DNA of 64,000 nt from the NCBI GenBank assembly GCA_947627445.1, contig CANQWA010000010.1, positions 1 to 64,000 of the forward strand, given 5' to 3'. Within the stretch, counting starts at the first letter, position 1. Every line of letters begins with the position of its first letter. Both the position numbers and the translations under genes were made by a program. Source of the DNA: an uncultured Ruminococcus sp. Its GTDB lineage: Bacteria > Bacillota > Clostridia > Oscillospirales > Ruminococcaceae. Below the pieces are notes generated by a model. The model searched no databases and had not been told where the DNA came from. It worked only from the letters and a program-made list of their open reading frames with translations. Positions 41,997-52,633 of this stretch are shown one piece after another.

Positions 41997-43895
41997 TTAT
42001 CCAACATCGTCCGAATATGTTCCATCGTCCTCCATTTCTGGATCGGGCAGATCATCCAGTGCGCTGGGTGAAACAATGTCCCCCAGAATACGGTCATAGG
42101 TCAGCAGATCCAGCTTTTTGTCGGCTTCCTGCATGGGCATGTAATTGGTGGAATATACCGGTTCGGTTTCCATCTCATCCATCATGGTCTGGGTAAAACT
42201 GTCACGGGGGGCGTCGATCATTTCCATCATCAAATAGGGCAGATAGAACATCGACACACCGTCATGCTCCTGAAAAACCGTTTTGTCCAGCTCATAATTG
42301 CTCCACAGAATATAATGCTGCTGATACAGGGCATCACAGTTTTCGCTGGTGATATCCAGCTGGCTGTAAATGCCGTCATCTCCCCGTAAGGAGGGAAAAT
42401 GATCCCCCACGAAAAATACGATCGTAGGCTCATCCAGCTGCTCCAGCCGTTCCAGAAATTCTGCCAGCGTATCGGTGGAATGCTGAATGCGGCTGAGATA
42501 GTTGATAAACTCGTCTTCGCTGCCATCGTCGGTATAAGGCTGATGATTCTGCATCGTCGTCGCATGCAGATAGAGCGGTTCGGCAGAAGCATCTATCATG
42601 GATTCAATCTGGTTGTAGATCACTTCGTCATCAATATATTCCCCATATGTCGATACCGGAACCGTAAAGTCATCCTCAAAGATCATGGTATCGAACCAGA
42701 ACCGGGCATAAATACTGTTGCGGTTATAAAAACTGCTGAGATAAGGATGTACATACGCTGTCCGATAGCCCCAGCTCTTATAATACGCCGGAACGGTAGG
42801 CTGCTGCCGCTCCAGCAGCGTACGCTGGGGCATATTCGGGTCGTTGAGGGATTTCACCGGCAGCCCGAACAGCATCTCAAACTCTGTACGCACGGTATAG
42901 CTGGCATAAGTCGGTGCGATCATAATGCCGTCGATACCGCCCTCTGCTGCCCGGTCAAAACCGTCATAATAGGACGAAATATCCGTATAGCCAAGCTCCG
43001 CCAGATCCTCTGAAAAGACACGGAAATCCGCATAGGATTCCGACATAATCTCAATGACATTTGGCTTTACGCCGCTGTCAAAATCAAACTCCGGCACATC
43101 CGCTGCCAGATAAGGGCGGATGGACTTGTCACTGCTCTCTTCATATTCCTCTGGCTCTTCCAGCTGGTTGGACAGATTCTCCGAGCCTGTCTGCATAAAA
43201 AATGCCAGAAAACCGTTATTTTCAAACTTTTCATTGAGGATAAAGGTGTTGTCCGCTTCTTTGGTATCTACCTGGAACAAAGCATACACCGGTCTGGAAA
43301 CCGCCGGTACTGTCACCACCATCACGCAAACAATGAGGCAGGCAAAGCCCGGCACCAGCCGTTTATACATCTTTACCCGCTTTTCAATCCGGGGATTAAA
43401 CCAGTATATCACCAGAAGGAATGCGACACAAAGCCCCAGATACAAAAGCAGTCTTGGGGTGATCTTGATATAGGCGAATGCTGTCAGACTTTTGATACTG
43501 CGGAACAGCTTCATATCCGTCATGATCAAATGGTTGCCGTTGGTGTTGTATTTAAACAACTCTGTGATGCTCAGCGCCATATAGACCACGCTTTCGGTCA
43601 GAGATGCGATCCATCCCGACCGGAAGATCAGAAGCAAGCCCCCGAAGATCAGGGCGGCGATCAGCACATTAAACAGCATGATCGTGGGGCGTTCTGTCAG
43701 GAACAGCACCAGCTTGCTGGGATATTTGTCCTGATTCAGCTCTGCCATGCACACAATAAAAAAGGGGTAGAGCAGCAGAAGCAGTCGGTTTGTCATGGGA
43801 TAACGCTGTGTATTATAGGAACGCCTTTCGCTCAAGGCGCACCCCCACGCCCGGATAGAGGCAAGACGGGTTCCTTTTGCGGTTATGGATTTCAT
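41997..43895 (-). CDS. LTA synthase-like membrane sulfatase (start uncertain)
   Basis: N-terminal TM segments; KPNVIEIMSESYADFRVF, MLFGLPVKSL, ATTMQNHQPY, FFVGDHFPSL. Confidence 0.88.
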   Translation of the reverse strand: MKSITAKGTRLASIRAWGCALSERRSYNTQRYPMTNRLLLLLYPFFIVCMAELNQDKYPSKLVLFLTERPTIMLFNVLIAALIFGGLLLIFRSGWIASLTESVVYMALSITELFKYNTNGNHLIMTDMKLFRSIKSLTAFAYIKITPRLLLYLGLCVAFLLVIYWFNPRIEKRVKMYKRLVPGFACLIVCVMVVTVPAVSRPVYALFQVDTKEADNTFILNEKFENNGFLAFFMQTGSENLSNQLEEPEEYEESSDKSIRPYLAADVPEFDFDSGVKPNVIEIMSESYADFRVFSEDLAELGYTDISSYYDGFDRAAEGGIDGIMIAPTYASYTVRTEFEMLFGLPVKSLNDPNMPQRTLLERQQPTVPAYYKSWGYRTAYVHPYLSSFYNRNSIYARFWFDTMIFEDDFTVPVSTYGEYIDDEVIYNQIESMIDASAEPLYLHATTMQNHQPYTDDGSEDEFINYLSRIQHSTDTLAEFLERLEQLDEPTIVFFVGDHFPSLRGDDGIYSQLDITSENCDALYQQHYILWSNYELDKTVFQEHDGVSMFYLPYLMMEMIDAPRDSFTQTMMDEMETEPVYSTNYMPMQEADKKLDLLTYDRILGDIVSPSALDDLPDPEMEDDGTYSDDVG

Positions 43896-44133
43896 TTTAT
43901 CACCTTATGAAAAATCATCATTGTTTCTGCGGGTTCAGGAAGCACGGATTCCATTTGAAAGCCGTCAAACGGGATGGAAGCCGTGTTTCCTGAAAGCAAC
44001 ACCATTACTATAGCACAAATTTGCGGATTTTGCAATAGCTTTGCTGAAAAGCACACTGGATTTTCGCTCTTTTTGTGCAAAATCTCAAAAGTGCAAAATT
44101 CCCGGCTCAAAATTTGTGCATTTTTTGATCCCG

Positions 44134-44856
44134 TTACAGACACAGAAATCCACCATTTACCGGGATATCCTGTCCGGTAATATAAGCTGCCTTTTCCGAT
44201 ACCAGAAAGCTTACGACATCTGCCACATCCTGGGGCGTTCCCAGCCTGCTCAGAGGTGTTTCTTCTGCCAGTGCATGGAGCGTCTCCTCCCCCAGATGCG
44301 CCGTCATATCCGTCCGGATCGTCCCCGGTGAAACGGCGTTGACACGAATGCCGGAGGGTCCCACTTCCTTGGCAAGGGCACGTGTCAGCGCCAGCACGGC
44401 ACCTTTTGTCACGGAATAGTCCACCTCGCAGGAAGCTCCCGTTTCGCCCCACATGGAAGCAATATTCACAATACAGCCGCTGTGCCGGGACAGCATAGGG
44501 GGCAGCAGCAGCCGGGTCAGTTCCACCACAGCAATGAGATTCACACGGTAAAGCAAACGCACCTGTTCAGATGTCATGCACTGGAACAAGCCCATGCAGG
44601 AACAGGCAGCATTGTTGACCAGCACGTCCACATGCCCCAGTTTGTCCCATACAGCTTTCGCCAGTTCCGGCAGAGCATCCGTTTGGGACAGATCTGCCTG
44701 TATGGGAATGATCCCGTGAGATGCCGCCAACGCTTCTATGGCATCCCGGCTTTGGCAGTATGTTCCCATGACAAGATATCCCTTTGCGGCAAGCGTCTGT
44801 GCCACAGCTTTTCCAATCCCACGGGATGCACCGGTGACGAATGCTGTTTTTATCAT
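44134..44856 (-). CDS. Short-chain dehydrogenase/reductase (FabG-like)
   Basis: MIKTAFVTGASRGIGKAVAQTLAAKGY; VLVNNAACS; DYSVTKGAVLALTRALAKEVGPSGIRVNAVSPGTI. Confidence 0.9.
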   Translation of the reverse strand: MIKTAFVTGASRGIGKAVAQTLAAKGYLVMGTYCQSRDAIEALAASHGIIPIQADLSQTDALPELAKAVWDKLGHVDVLVNNAACSCMGLFQCMTSEQVRLLYRVNLIAVVELTRLLLPPMLSRHSGCIVNIASMWGETGASCEVDYSVTKGAVLALTRALAKEVGPSGIRVNAVSPGTIRTDMTAHLGEETLHALAEETPLSRLGTPQDVADVVSFLVSEKAAYITGQDIPVNGGFLCL

Positions 44857-44956
44857 ATGCAGATCCCCTTTCCAATAGAAGCAAGAAACGTGAAAAAACA
44901 ATACAGCAATTCCGACAAAGGAATTGCTGTCCATTGCAATGATTTAGAACAAGTTC

Positions 44957-45382
44957 TTATCCGTGACAATCCTCACATCCCATATTGGCAAAAATTGCCG
45001 GGTCATAAGCGATGCCGTTCTTGTCGTAATAGTCCTTCACAGCAGCTTTGATGGCTTCTTCTGCCAAAACAGAGCAGTGCATCTTGTGTGCCGGCAAACC
45101 GTCCAACGCCTCGGCTACCGCCTTATTGGTCAGTTCCAGTGCTTTGGAAACAGGCTGTCCGGCGATCATTTCCGTCGCCATAGAACTGGAAGCAATGGCA
45201 GAACCGCATCCAAAAGTCTCGAACTTGACATCCTGGATGATCTCATCCTCGATCTTCAGATAGATCTTCATGATATCGCCGCACTTGGCGTTTCCCACTT
45301 CGCCGATGCCGTCAGCATCCTCAATCGTTCCCACATTCCGGGGATTCATAAAATGATCCATGACCTTTTCACTGTATAACAT
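44957..45382 (-). CDS. nifU: Fe-S cluster scaffold protein NifU/IscU-like
   Basis: MLYSEKVMDHFMNPRNVGTIEDADGIGEVGNAKCGDIMKIYLKIEDEIIQDVKFETFGCGSAIASSSMATE. Confidence 0.93.
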   Translation of the reverse strand: MLYSEKVMDHFMNPRNVGTIEDADGIGEVGNAKCGDIMKIYLKIEDEIIQDVKFETFGCGSAIASSSMATEMIAGQPVSKALELTNKAVAEALDGLPAHKMHCSVLAEEAIKAAVKDYYDKNGIAYDPAIFANMGCEDCHG

Positions 45383-46559
45383 AGGTTCTCCTCCCTTCCT
45401 GCAAATCACGCCATACCGGAGACATGTTCCGTAAATATTCGACCACTTGGGGAATGGTTTCGATCATATAGTCCACTTCCTCCATTGTGTTCTCCTCCGA
45501 CAGAGACAGCCGCAGCGAACCATGGGCGATCTCATGCGGTCTGCCGATGGCAAGCAGCACATGGCTGGGATCCAGTGAACCGGAGGTACAAGCCGAACCG
45601 GAAGAAGCACATATTCCCTTGGCATCCAGCAGAAGCAGCAGCGATTCTCCTTCGATGCCCTCAAAACAGAAGTGTACATTGCCTGGCAAACGCTTTACCG
45701 GGTCGCCGTTCAGAACACTGTGCGGAATCTTGGACAAGCCTTGGATTAGCTTATCCCGCATGGCTGTGAGATGTTCTGTATTCTTCGGGATATTGGCGCA
45801 GGCTTCTTTCAAAGCCGCCGCCATCCCCATGATCGCCGGCATATTCTCCGTACCGGCACGCTTGCCGCGCTCCTGTGCACCGCCGTTGATGAGACTGCGC
45901 AGAGGCACGCCTCGACGAGCATACAATACGCCTACGCCCTTGGGCCCGTGGAATTTATGGGCAGAAAGGGACAGCATGTCGATGTTCATTGCCTTTACCT
46001 GCATGGCAATGTGTCCCACTGCCTGTACGGCGTCCGTATGAAACAGAACGCCTTTTTCCCGGCAAACCGCACCGATCTCCGCAATGGGCTGAACGCTGCC
46101 GATCTCGTTGTTGGCAAACATGACGCTCACCAGCGCCGTATCCTCCCGGATCGCTGCTGCCACTTCCTCGGGCGTCACATAACCGTTTTCGTGAACATCC
46201 AGCAGTGTGACCTCAAAGCCTTCTTCCTTTAACTGATCCAGTGTATGAAGAATGGCATGATGCTCAAAGGCAGTGGAAATGAGATGCTTTTTGCCTTTTT
46301 TTGCGCCAAAATACGCCGCCGAGCGCAGTGCCTGGTTGTCAGCTTCGCTGCCGCCGGAGGTGATATAGATTTCTCTCGCCTCACAGCCCAGACAGTCGGC
46401 GATCTCCTGCCGTGCCTTGGTCAGCGCTTCGTTTGCTGCCTGACCCACGCTGTGCAAACTGGACGGATTGCCGTAAATCTGATCCATATATGGCAGCATC
46501 GCATCTATGGCAGTACGGCTGGTTTTTGTGGTTGCCGCATTATCTGCATAAATCTGCAT
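45369..46559 (-). CDS. nifS: Cysteine desulfurase (NifS-like)
   Basis: MQIYADNAATTKTSRTAIDAMLPYM; LSAHKFHGPKGVGVLYARRG; GICASSGSACTSGSLDPSHVLLA. Confidence 0.95.
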   Translation of the reverse strand: MQIYADNAATTKTSRTAIDAMLPYMDQIYGNPSSLHSVGQAANEALTKARQEIADCLGCEAREIYITSGGSEADNQALRSAAYFGAKKGKKHLISTAFEHHAILHTLDQLKEEGFEVTLLDVHENGYVTPEEVAAAIREDTALVSVMFANNEIGSVQPIAEIGAVCREKGVLFHTDAVQAVGHIAMQVKAMNIDMLSLSAHKFHGPKGVGVLYARRGVPLRSLINGGAQERGKRAGTENMPAIMGMAAALKEACANIPKNTEHLTAMRDKLIQGLSKIPHSVLNGDPVKRLPGNVHFCFEGIEGESLLLLLDAKGICASSGSACTSGSLDPSHVLLAIGRPHEIAHGSLRLSLSEENTMEEVDYMIETIPQVVEYLRNMSPVWRDLQEGRRTYVIQ

Positions 46560-46577
46560 TGGTATTTCTCCTTGCTT

Positions 46578-47876
46578 TCATTGATTAACCTGAATCGCTT
46601 CAAAGCCCTGTTTCAGGTCATCGATAATATCGTCGATATGCTCTGTACCGATAGAGAGACGAATGGTAGAACCGGTGATGCCGGCTGCCAGCAGTTCATC
46701 TTCCTCCATCTGCGAATGTGTGGTAGATGCCGGGTGGATGACCAGAGACTTGACATCCGCCACATTTGCCAGCAGAGAAAACAGCTTCAGAGATTCCGTA
46801 AACTTCTGTGCCTGCTCTCTTGTGCCGTTCAGTTCAAAGGTGAAGATGGATGCGCCGCCGTTGGGATAATACTGATCGTACAGTTCCTTTTCCCTGCCTT
46901 CTGCCAGAGAGGGGTGATTCACTTTTTTCACCATGGGGTGAGATTTCAGAAAATCCACCACCTTGAGGGCGTTCTCCACATGGCGTTCCACACGCAGAGA
47001 CAGCGTCTCCAGCCCCTGTAACAACAGGAAGGAGTGGAACGGTGAAATCGTCGCACCGGTATCACGCATCCATGTGGTGCGCAGCTTCATGATATAGGCA
47101 ATATTGCCGCAAGCCTCAGTGAATACCACGCCGTGATAAGACGGATTGGGCTTGGACAATCCCGGAAACTTGTCGTTCTGATCCCATTGGAAGGATCCGC
47201 CGTCTACCACAACGCCGCCCATGACAGTACCATGACCGCCGATGAACTTGGTGGCGGAGTGTACCACGATATCTGCACCGTGTTCCAAAGGGCGAAACAA
47301 AAAAGGCGTCGCAAAGGTGTTGTCCACGATCAGCGGCACACCGTTTTCATGCGCAATCGCTGCAATAGCTTCCATATCCACCACATCGGAGTTGGGATTG
47401 CCCATGGATTCGACATAAACGGCTTTGGTATTGGGTCGGATGGCAGCCTGAATCTGCTCCAGATCATGAGCGTCTACAAAAGTAGTCTCGATGCCGGATT
47501 GTGTCAGCGTATGGGCGAACAGATTGTATGTGCCACCGTAGAGGGTCTGGGAAGAAACGATGTGGTCACCATTCTGTGCAATGTTGCGGATGGCATAATC
47601 AATGGCAGCCGATCCGGAAGCCGTTGCCAGAGCAGCAGCGCCGTTTTCCAGGGCAGCGATCCGCTTTTCAAACACATCACTGGTGGGATTCATGAGACGA
47701 GTGTAAATATTGCCCGGCTCTGTCAGGGCAAATCTGCCTGCTGCCTGTGCAGAGTCCCGGAACACATAGGATGTGGTGGCATAGATCGGAACAGCTCTTG
47801 CATCGGTGGCAGAATCCGGTGTCTCTTGTCCCACATGAAGCTGTTTGGTTTCAAAATGCATATCACGGTTTACCAT
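46578..47876 (-). CDS. O-acetylhomoserine sulfhydrylase-type PLP enzyme
   Basis: [68 protein letters not shown]. Confidence 0.92.
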   Translation of the reverse strand: MVNRDMHFETKQLHVGQETPDSATDARAVPIYATTSYVFRDSAQAAGRFALTEPGNIYTRLMNPTSDVFEKRIAALENGAAALATASGSAAIDYAIRNIAQNGDHIVSSQTLYGGTYNLFAHTLTQSGIETTFVDAHDLEQIQAAIRPNTKAVYVESMGNPNSDVVDMEAIAAIAHENGVPLIVDNTFATPFLFRPLEHGADIVVHSATKFIGGHGTVMGGVVVDGGSFQWDQNDKFPGLSKPNPSYHGVVFTEACGNIAYIMKLRTTWMRDTGATISPFHSFLLLQGLETLSLRVERHVENALKVVDFLKSHPMVKKVNHPSLAEGREKELYDQYYPNGGASIFTFELNGTREQAQKFTESLKLFSLLANVADVKSLVIHPASTTHSQMEEDELLAAGITGSTIRLSIGTEHIDDIIDDLKQGFEAIQVNQ

Positions 47877-47920
47877 GGCGATGATTTCCTTTCTGGACAA
47901 AATATCCAAATCTGTACTTC

Positions 47921-47949
47921 ATTATAACACAGTTCTCCTATCTTGTCAA
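47921..47949 (-). promoter_or_regulatory. Consensus sigmaA promoter of the sulfhydrylase gene
   Basis: Minus strand TTGACA (47944-47949), 17 bp, TATAAT (47921-47926). Confidence 0.75.
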
Positions 47950-47957
47950 TAGGTTTT

Positions 47958-48404
47958 TCAAGAATCAGAAGTGAACAAAAATGTATTTTCCCAGAGAAAA
48001 AATGACGAACCGTTAAAGCAAGCAGTTGACGTGCAAAGCCGCCAGGCGCTCTTTTTGCGGTGTTGCCCTAATAGCATTGCCAGTTTCTTTGGTTTCATAC
48101 AAGATTTCCCTTTGGGCAATGCGGCGGAATCAGAAGCAGAACGGTTAAATCTTGCTCCCTGTTTTTTGCTTTTCAGGAGCAGATCCGGGATCATGTAATA
48201 CCAATCGCCCACTGTGCCAAAGTCAAATTCCAGATGCGTGTCTGCATTTCCGGCGGCATACAATGCATCGTTCAGATACGGCACATTCTCACAGAAATAT
48301 GACTCTTCATATGAACCCCGGATATTTGCGTTTGGTTTTGCAAAATTTTTCATCCATTTCTCCTTTGCGTTTGGTTTCGGGAACTGCTTGTATCCAAGCT
48401 GCAT
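47958..48404 (-). pseudogene. Orphan/fragment ORF whose 3' part is built from a family C repeat
   Basis: Upstream half MKNFAKPNANIRGSYEESYFCENVPYLNDALYAAGNADTHLEFDFGTVGDWYYMIPDLLLK looks protein-like; the 3' half reads through repeat 48033-48068. Confidence 0.3.
48033..48068. repeat. Family C short dispersed repeat
   Basis: gcaaagccgccaggcgctctttttgcggtgttgccc; same core at 14965-14992. Confidence 0.55.
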
Positions 48405-48529
48405 ATGAATCGGTTCTCATGGATTGTATCATCATGGGTCGGAGATGTCCATACGAGAAAACTTGCATTTTCCGGCAATTTATGCTATACTGATGATATT
48501 CATTTGATGGTAATGAGGAGTAACTGCAT

Positions 48530-50128
48530 ATGATTACCGTATCCAACGTCAGCCTCCAATTCGGCGGCGACACCTTATTCAAAAATGTAGACCTGCAATT
48601 CAATCCCGGCAACTGCTACGGCGTTATCGGCGCAAACGGTGCCGGCAAATCCACCTTCTTGAAGATCCTCTGCGGTCAGCTCAAACCCACCGCCGGTGAA
48701 GTCTTCATCCCCAAAAATCTGCGCATGAGCGTCCTGAAACAGGATCACTTCGCCTATGATGCCTACACCGTCCTGGACACCATCATCATGGGGAACCAGC
48801 GCCTCTATGACATCATGCAGCAAAAAGATGCCCTCTATGCCAAAGAGGATTTCAGCGAAGAGGACGGCATTCTGGCATCTGAGTTGGAAGCGGAATTTGC
48901 CGAGCTGGACGGTTGGGAAGCAGAATCCAACGCATCTAAACTGATTCAGGGGTTGGGATTGTCCGAAGATCTGCTCTATCAGACCATGGGCGCCCTCTCC
49001 GGTAACGAAAAAGTCAAAATTCTTTTGGCGCAGGCACTGTTCGGCAATCCCGACATCATCCTCATGGACGAGCCTACCAACCACCTGGACATTGACGCCA
49101 TCCGCTGGCTGGAGAATTTTCTGTCCGAATATTTCGGTACAGTCATCGTGGTTTCTCACGACCGCCATTTCCTCAACGATGTCTGCACCCATATCGTGGA
49201 CATCGACTACACGAAAATCAAAATGTACGTGGGTAACTATGAATTCTGGTACGAATCCAGCCAGATGATGCAGCGGCTGATCAAGCAGCAGAACAAAAAA
49301 GCCGAGGACAAGATCGCAGAATTGAAAACCTTTATTGCACGATTTTCTGCCAACAAATCCAAATCCAGACAAGCCACCTCACGCCGAAAGCTGCTGGACA
49401 ATCTCTCTGTGGAAGAACTTCCGGCATCCAGCAGACGTTATCCTTTCATTGGCTTTGACATGGATCGAGAGCTGGGCAAAGAGGTCTTGCAGGTTCGTGA
49501 CATTTCCAAAACCGTAGACGGTGTCAAACTGCTGAACCATGTGAGCTTTACCCTGGGACGCACCGACAAGGTTGCTTTTATCGGCGAAAGCGAACAGGCA
49601 ATCACGATGCTCTATCAGATTCTCATGGAAGAGGCAACCCCGGATGCGGGAACTTTCAAGTGGGGTGTTTCCACATCTGTTTCCTATTTTCCGGTGGACA
49701 ATTCCGCCTATTTTCACGGCAACAACGACTCCATTCTGGAATGGATCCGGCAGTACTCCGCCGCTGACGATACAGAGACATTTCTCCGTGGTTTTCTGGG
49801 AAGAATGCTGTTTTCCGGCGATGATATTTACAAGCCGGTTCAGGTGCTGTCCGGCGGCGAAAAAGCGCGCTGCATGTTTGCCCGGATGATGCTGTTTCAT
49901 TCCAATGTACTGCTGTTGGACAGACCCACCAACCACCTGGATCTGGAGAGCATCACCGCAGTCAACCATGGTCTGATGCATTTCAAGGGTGTGGTACTGC
50001 TTTCCTCTCACGATCACGAAATCCTGGAAACCGTGGCAAACCGGATCATTGAAATCACACCGGAAGGCTGCATCGACCGGCAGGGCACTTATGAGGAATA
50101 TCTGGAATGGAAAAAAGCCAACACATAA
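48530..50128 (+). CDS. ABC-F family ATP-binding protein (YbiT/YkpA-like)
   Basis: Two NBDs: GANGAGKSTFLKIL, LSGNEKVKILLAQALFGNPDIILMDEPTNHLDIDAIRWLE; second NBD LSGGEKARCMFARMMLFHSNVLLLDRPTNHLDLESI. Confidence 0.93.
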   Translation: MITVSNVSLQFGGDTLFKNVDLQFNPGNCYGVIGANGAGKSTFLKILCGQLKPTAGEVFIPKNLRMSVLKQDHFAYDAYTVLDTIIMGNQRLYDIMQQKDALYAKEDFSEEDGILASELEAEFAELDGWEAESNASKLIQGLGLSEDLLYQTMGALSGNEKVKILLAQALFGNPDIILMDEPTNHLDIDAIRWLENFLSEYFGTVIVVSHDRHFLNDVCTHIVDIDYTKIKMYVGNYEFWYESSQMMQRLIKQQNKKAEDKIAELKTFIARFSANKSKSRQATSRRKLLDNLSVEELPASSRRYPFIGFDMDRELGKEVLQVRDISKTVDGVKLLNHVSFTLGRTDKVAFIGESEQAITMLYQILMEEATPDAGTFKWGVSTSVSYFPVDNSAYFHGNNDSILEWIRQYSAADDTETFLRGFLGRMLFSGDDIYKPVQVLSGGEKARCMFARMMLFHSNVLLLDRPTNHLDLESITAVNHGLMHFKGVVLLSSHDHEILETVANRIIEITPEGCIDRQGTYEEYLEWKKANT

Positions 50129-50682
50129 GCACAAAGCTGTTTGCCTGTGAATTCACAGAAACAGAAAAACAAGCAGGGCATCAATCCGCACATCGGCTTT
50201 TGCACAGGGTGCTCGCCAAAGAATTTGGCATTTTTTCGCCGGAGCTGAGATTTTACGACCACGGAAAGCCTTTTCTGGCAAATACCCAGACGATTCATTT
50301 TAATCTGAGCCATTGTAACGGACTGGCGGTTTGCGCTGTGGGAGAAGCGCCCCTTGGTGTGGACGCAGAGGAAATACGGCCTTTCCGGCAAAATGTCATG
50401 CGCCGGGCTTTTTCTCCGGCAGAGACGGATGCTGTGCTGAAAAGCGATGCGCCGGATGAGATGTTCTTCCGTCTCTGGACGCTGAAGGAAAGCTTTGTCA
50501 AAGCCATTGGCATCGGCATCAGCTATCCCCTTTCCACCGTATGCTTTACCCTTTGTGGAAATTCAGTTGCATCCAATCAGACCGGTTGGCAGTTCGGGCA
50601 GTTTCTGTTGCGGGACAGATGGATCATATCCTGCTGTGTGCCGGCTGAGGACGCCTTGCCTCAGAATGTGATCATGATATAA
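50107..50682 (+). CDS. 4'-phosphopantetheinyl transferase (Sfp type)
   Basis: FNLSHCNGLAVCAVGEAPLGVDAEEIRPF, FFRLWTLKESFVKAIGIGI. Confidence 0.92.
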   Translation: MEKSQHISTKLFACEFTETEKQAGHQSAHRLLHRVLAKEFGIFSPELRFYDHGKPFLANTQTIHFNLSHCNGLAVCAVGEAPLGVDAEEIRPFRQNVMRRAFSPAETDAVLKSDAPDEMFFRLWTLKESFVKAIGIGISYPLSTVCFTLCGNSVASNQTGWQFGQFLLRDRWIISCCVPAEDALPQNVIMI

Positions 50683-50690
50683 GAACTTGT

Positions 50691-51668
50691 TCAAAATGTG
50701 CTCTCATGCATGACCGTGATTTGAATATCTCCGGTGGAGGTTTGGATCACGCATTTCCCGCCTGTTGTGGTTTTCGGCACATTGATTCTGCCAGTGGAAG
50801 TTTCGGTCAGAAAAACCTTATCGGAAAGTAAAGTGCCTGTCACATCTCCTGTATCCGTTTCGACGGAAATTGCAGCGGCATCGCTGCTGTCAAACATGAT
50901 GTTGCCGGTATCGCTTTCCATCGTAAAGTTTCCTGCCCCGATGACATTTTTCAAGGTGACGGAACCCGTATCACTTACCGCCTCCAAATCATGACAGGAG
51001 ATATCTGCCAAATTGACTTTTCCTGTGTCCGTTTCTATTTGGATATTTCCGTCGACATCTGCCTGGTTCACCTGAATTCGCCCTGTATCCGTTGTCAGCT
51101 TTAATTGTCCTGCGGCAATCGCTTCCAACCGGATATCACCGGTACTCAATTGCATCTCCATACCCTGTGAGGCGGATGCGAAACAATTCACATTTGAGGT
51201 ATCGCCGTCTATTTTCAGTGTACGGAACGAAAAATCATCAGGAATCGTAATATCCCCTGTTTCTGTTTCTATCCACAGGGAATCATACGTTTTTTGCGGG
51301 ATATATACGGTCATTTTTGGTTGTTCCAACGAAAAGGAAATGGTTTCTATCCATTTCCGGGGGTCCACCGTATCAATGATCAGCGTGCCGTTTTGTACCG
51401 AAACAGAATGCCTGATTTTTTCATCTTCCAAACAAACGACCCTGCATGGTTCGGCATCGGCAGGCAAAAACTCGATTTCGGTTGTATCGACGTCAATGGA
51501 TATGTTTTGAAAATCACCGTCCACTTCATACGTATTGGTGGTATAGGCTGCTGTGCTGAGCTGATGAAAATCCCAGCCAATGTCAAACATCACACCGGTA
51601 AACAAAACCCCGGCAAACAGGATAAGCGCTGCTGCAACAATCAGCCAATTTTTGATGATCCGATTCAT
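50691..51668 (-). CDS. DUF4097-family beta-helical repeat protein, membrane anchored
   Basis: MNRIIKNWLIVAAALILFAGVLFTG; repeated ETxTGDIxI / TDTGxIxV strands. Confidence 0.85.
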   Translation of the reverse strand: MNRIIKNWLIVAAALILFAGVLFTGVMFDIGWDFHQLSTAAYTTNTYEVDGDFQNISIDVDTTEIEFLPADAEPCRVVCLEDEKIRHSVSVQNGTLIIDTVDPRKWIETISFSLEQPKMTVYIPQKTYDSLWIETETGDITIPDDFSFRTLKIDGDTSNVNCFASASQGMEMQLSTGDIRLEAIAAGQLKLTTDTGRIQVNQADVDGNIQIETDTGKVNLADISCHDLEAVSDTGSVTLKNVIGAGNFTMESDTGNIMFDSSDAAAISVETDTGDVTGTLLSDKVFLTETSTGRINVPKTTTGGKCVIQTSTGDIQITVMHESTF

Positions 51669-52276
51669 ACTGCTTCCTCCTTTCCGACAAACCGGGATTT
51701 CATCCATAAAACCGCCTTTCTGGTCAGTCGGCAGATTCCTTTGGTTGCTGCTTTACACCCGAAGAAAAGAAAAATAGACAGCCCGGCGCAGCAAAGCCCA
51801 GCTGAAAGCATCACAATCCCTGTCAGCCCGTAGCCCCGAATGGTGAAAATCGCCGCTGAAACCATTCCGCCGAGTACACCAACCCACAAGGAAGCTTCGG
51901 TTGCCCACAAGGCAATCATCACGGACCACACAACCAGATAAACCGCAAGTACCATGGCACAAGCGGCGATCAAAAGAGGAAACCATACCGGGAAACCGCA
52001 GATCAGAAGCACAATTTCCCACGATCTCAAAGCCCTGCCCGGCTTGATTTTTTCTTTTACCAGCCTTGGAAACGGCGTTTCCAGCAGAATTTGTGAAACA
52101 ACATCGTTTACTGTTCCAATTGCGCTTACCGCTTCGGTTTCCGAAAGACCTTCCTCCATGCGGTCATCCACCATTTCGCTGTAAAAAACCAAGCGCTCTT
52201 CTATATCGTCCTGCGGCATGCCGGATAAACCCTTGCGAAGTTGTGCCAGAAACTCTTGCTTATGCATTTTCATCAT
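51665..52276 (-). CDS. DUF1700-family membrane protein
   Basis: HKQEFLAQLRKGLSGMPQDDIEERLVFYSEMVDDRMEEGLSETEAVSAIGTVNDV plus TM helices. Confidence 0.88.
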   Translation of the reverse strand: MMKMHKQEFLAQLRKGLSGMPQDDIEERLVFYSEMVDDRMEEGLSETEAVSAIGTVNDVVSQILLETPFPRLVKEKIKPGRALRSWEIVLLICGFPVWFPLLIAACAMVLAVYLVVWSVMIALWATEASLWVGVLGGMVSAAIFTIRGYGLTGIVMLSAGLCCAGLSIFLFFGCKAATKGICRLTRKAVLWMKSRFVGKEEAV

Positions 52277-52580
52277 CCTCCTTGGTGATAAAACGATAGA
52301 TCGACAGGATTTCTTTCCACTCGTCCTTGAAATTGTTGATGCGCTTTCGCCCCGCCTCGGTAATGTGGTAATATTTTCTAAGCCTGCCGCTGTGTTCTAC
52401 CGTGCGGACGGTCAACATATTTGCCGTTTCCAGACGTTTCAGAATGGTATATAAGGTCGATTCAGAGAGTTCCACATATGGCTTCAACTCTTTTATCATC
52501 TGATAACCGTACGAGTCCTTGTTCTGAATTGCCGCTAACACGCATACATCTAACAGCCCTCGTTTCAACTGAATGTCCAT
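52260..52580 (-). CDS. PadR-family transcriptional regulator
   Basis: QLKRGLLDVCVLAAIQNKDSYGYQMIKELKPYVELSESTLYTILKRLETANMLTVRTVEHSGRLRKYYHITEAG. Confidence 0.93.
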   Translation of the reverse strand: MDIQLKRGLLDVCVLAAIQNKDSYGYQMIKELKPYVELSESTLYTILKRLETANMLTVRTVEHSGRLRKYYHITEAGRKRINNFKDEWKEILSIYRFITKEDDENA

Positions 52581-52604
52581 ACTATACCTCCTATTACGTT
52601 ATAC

Positions 52605-52633
52605 ATTATATCACGAAGTATTAATTTTGTCAA
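52605..52633 (-). promoter_or_regulatory. Consensus sigmaA promoter of padR operon
   Basis: Minus strand TTGACA (52628-52633), 17 bp, TATAAT (52605-52610). Confidence 0.75.

Noticed and set aside
47877-47960. SAM-type riboswitch upstream of the sulfhydrylase gene
   Set aside because: The predicted promoter lies only ~45 bp upstream of the start codon, leaving no room for a riboswitch.
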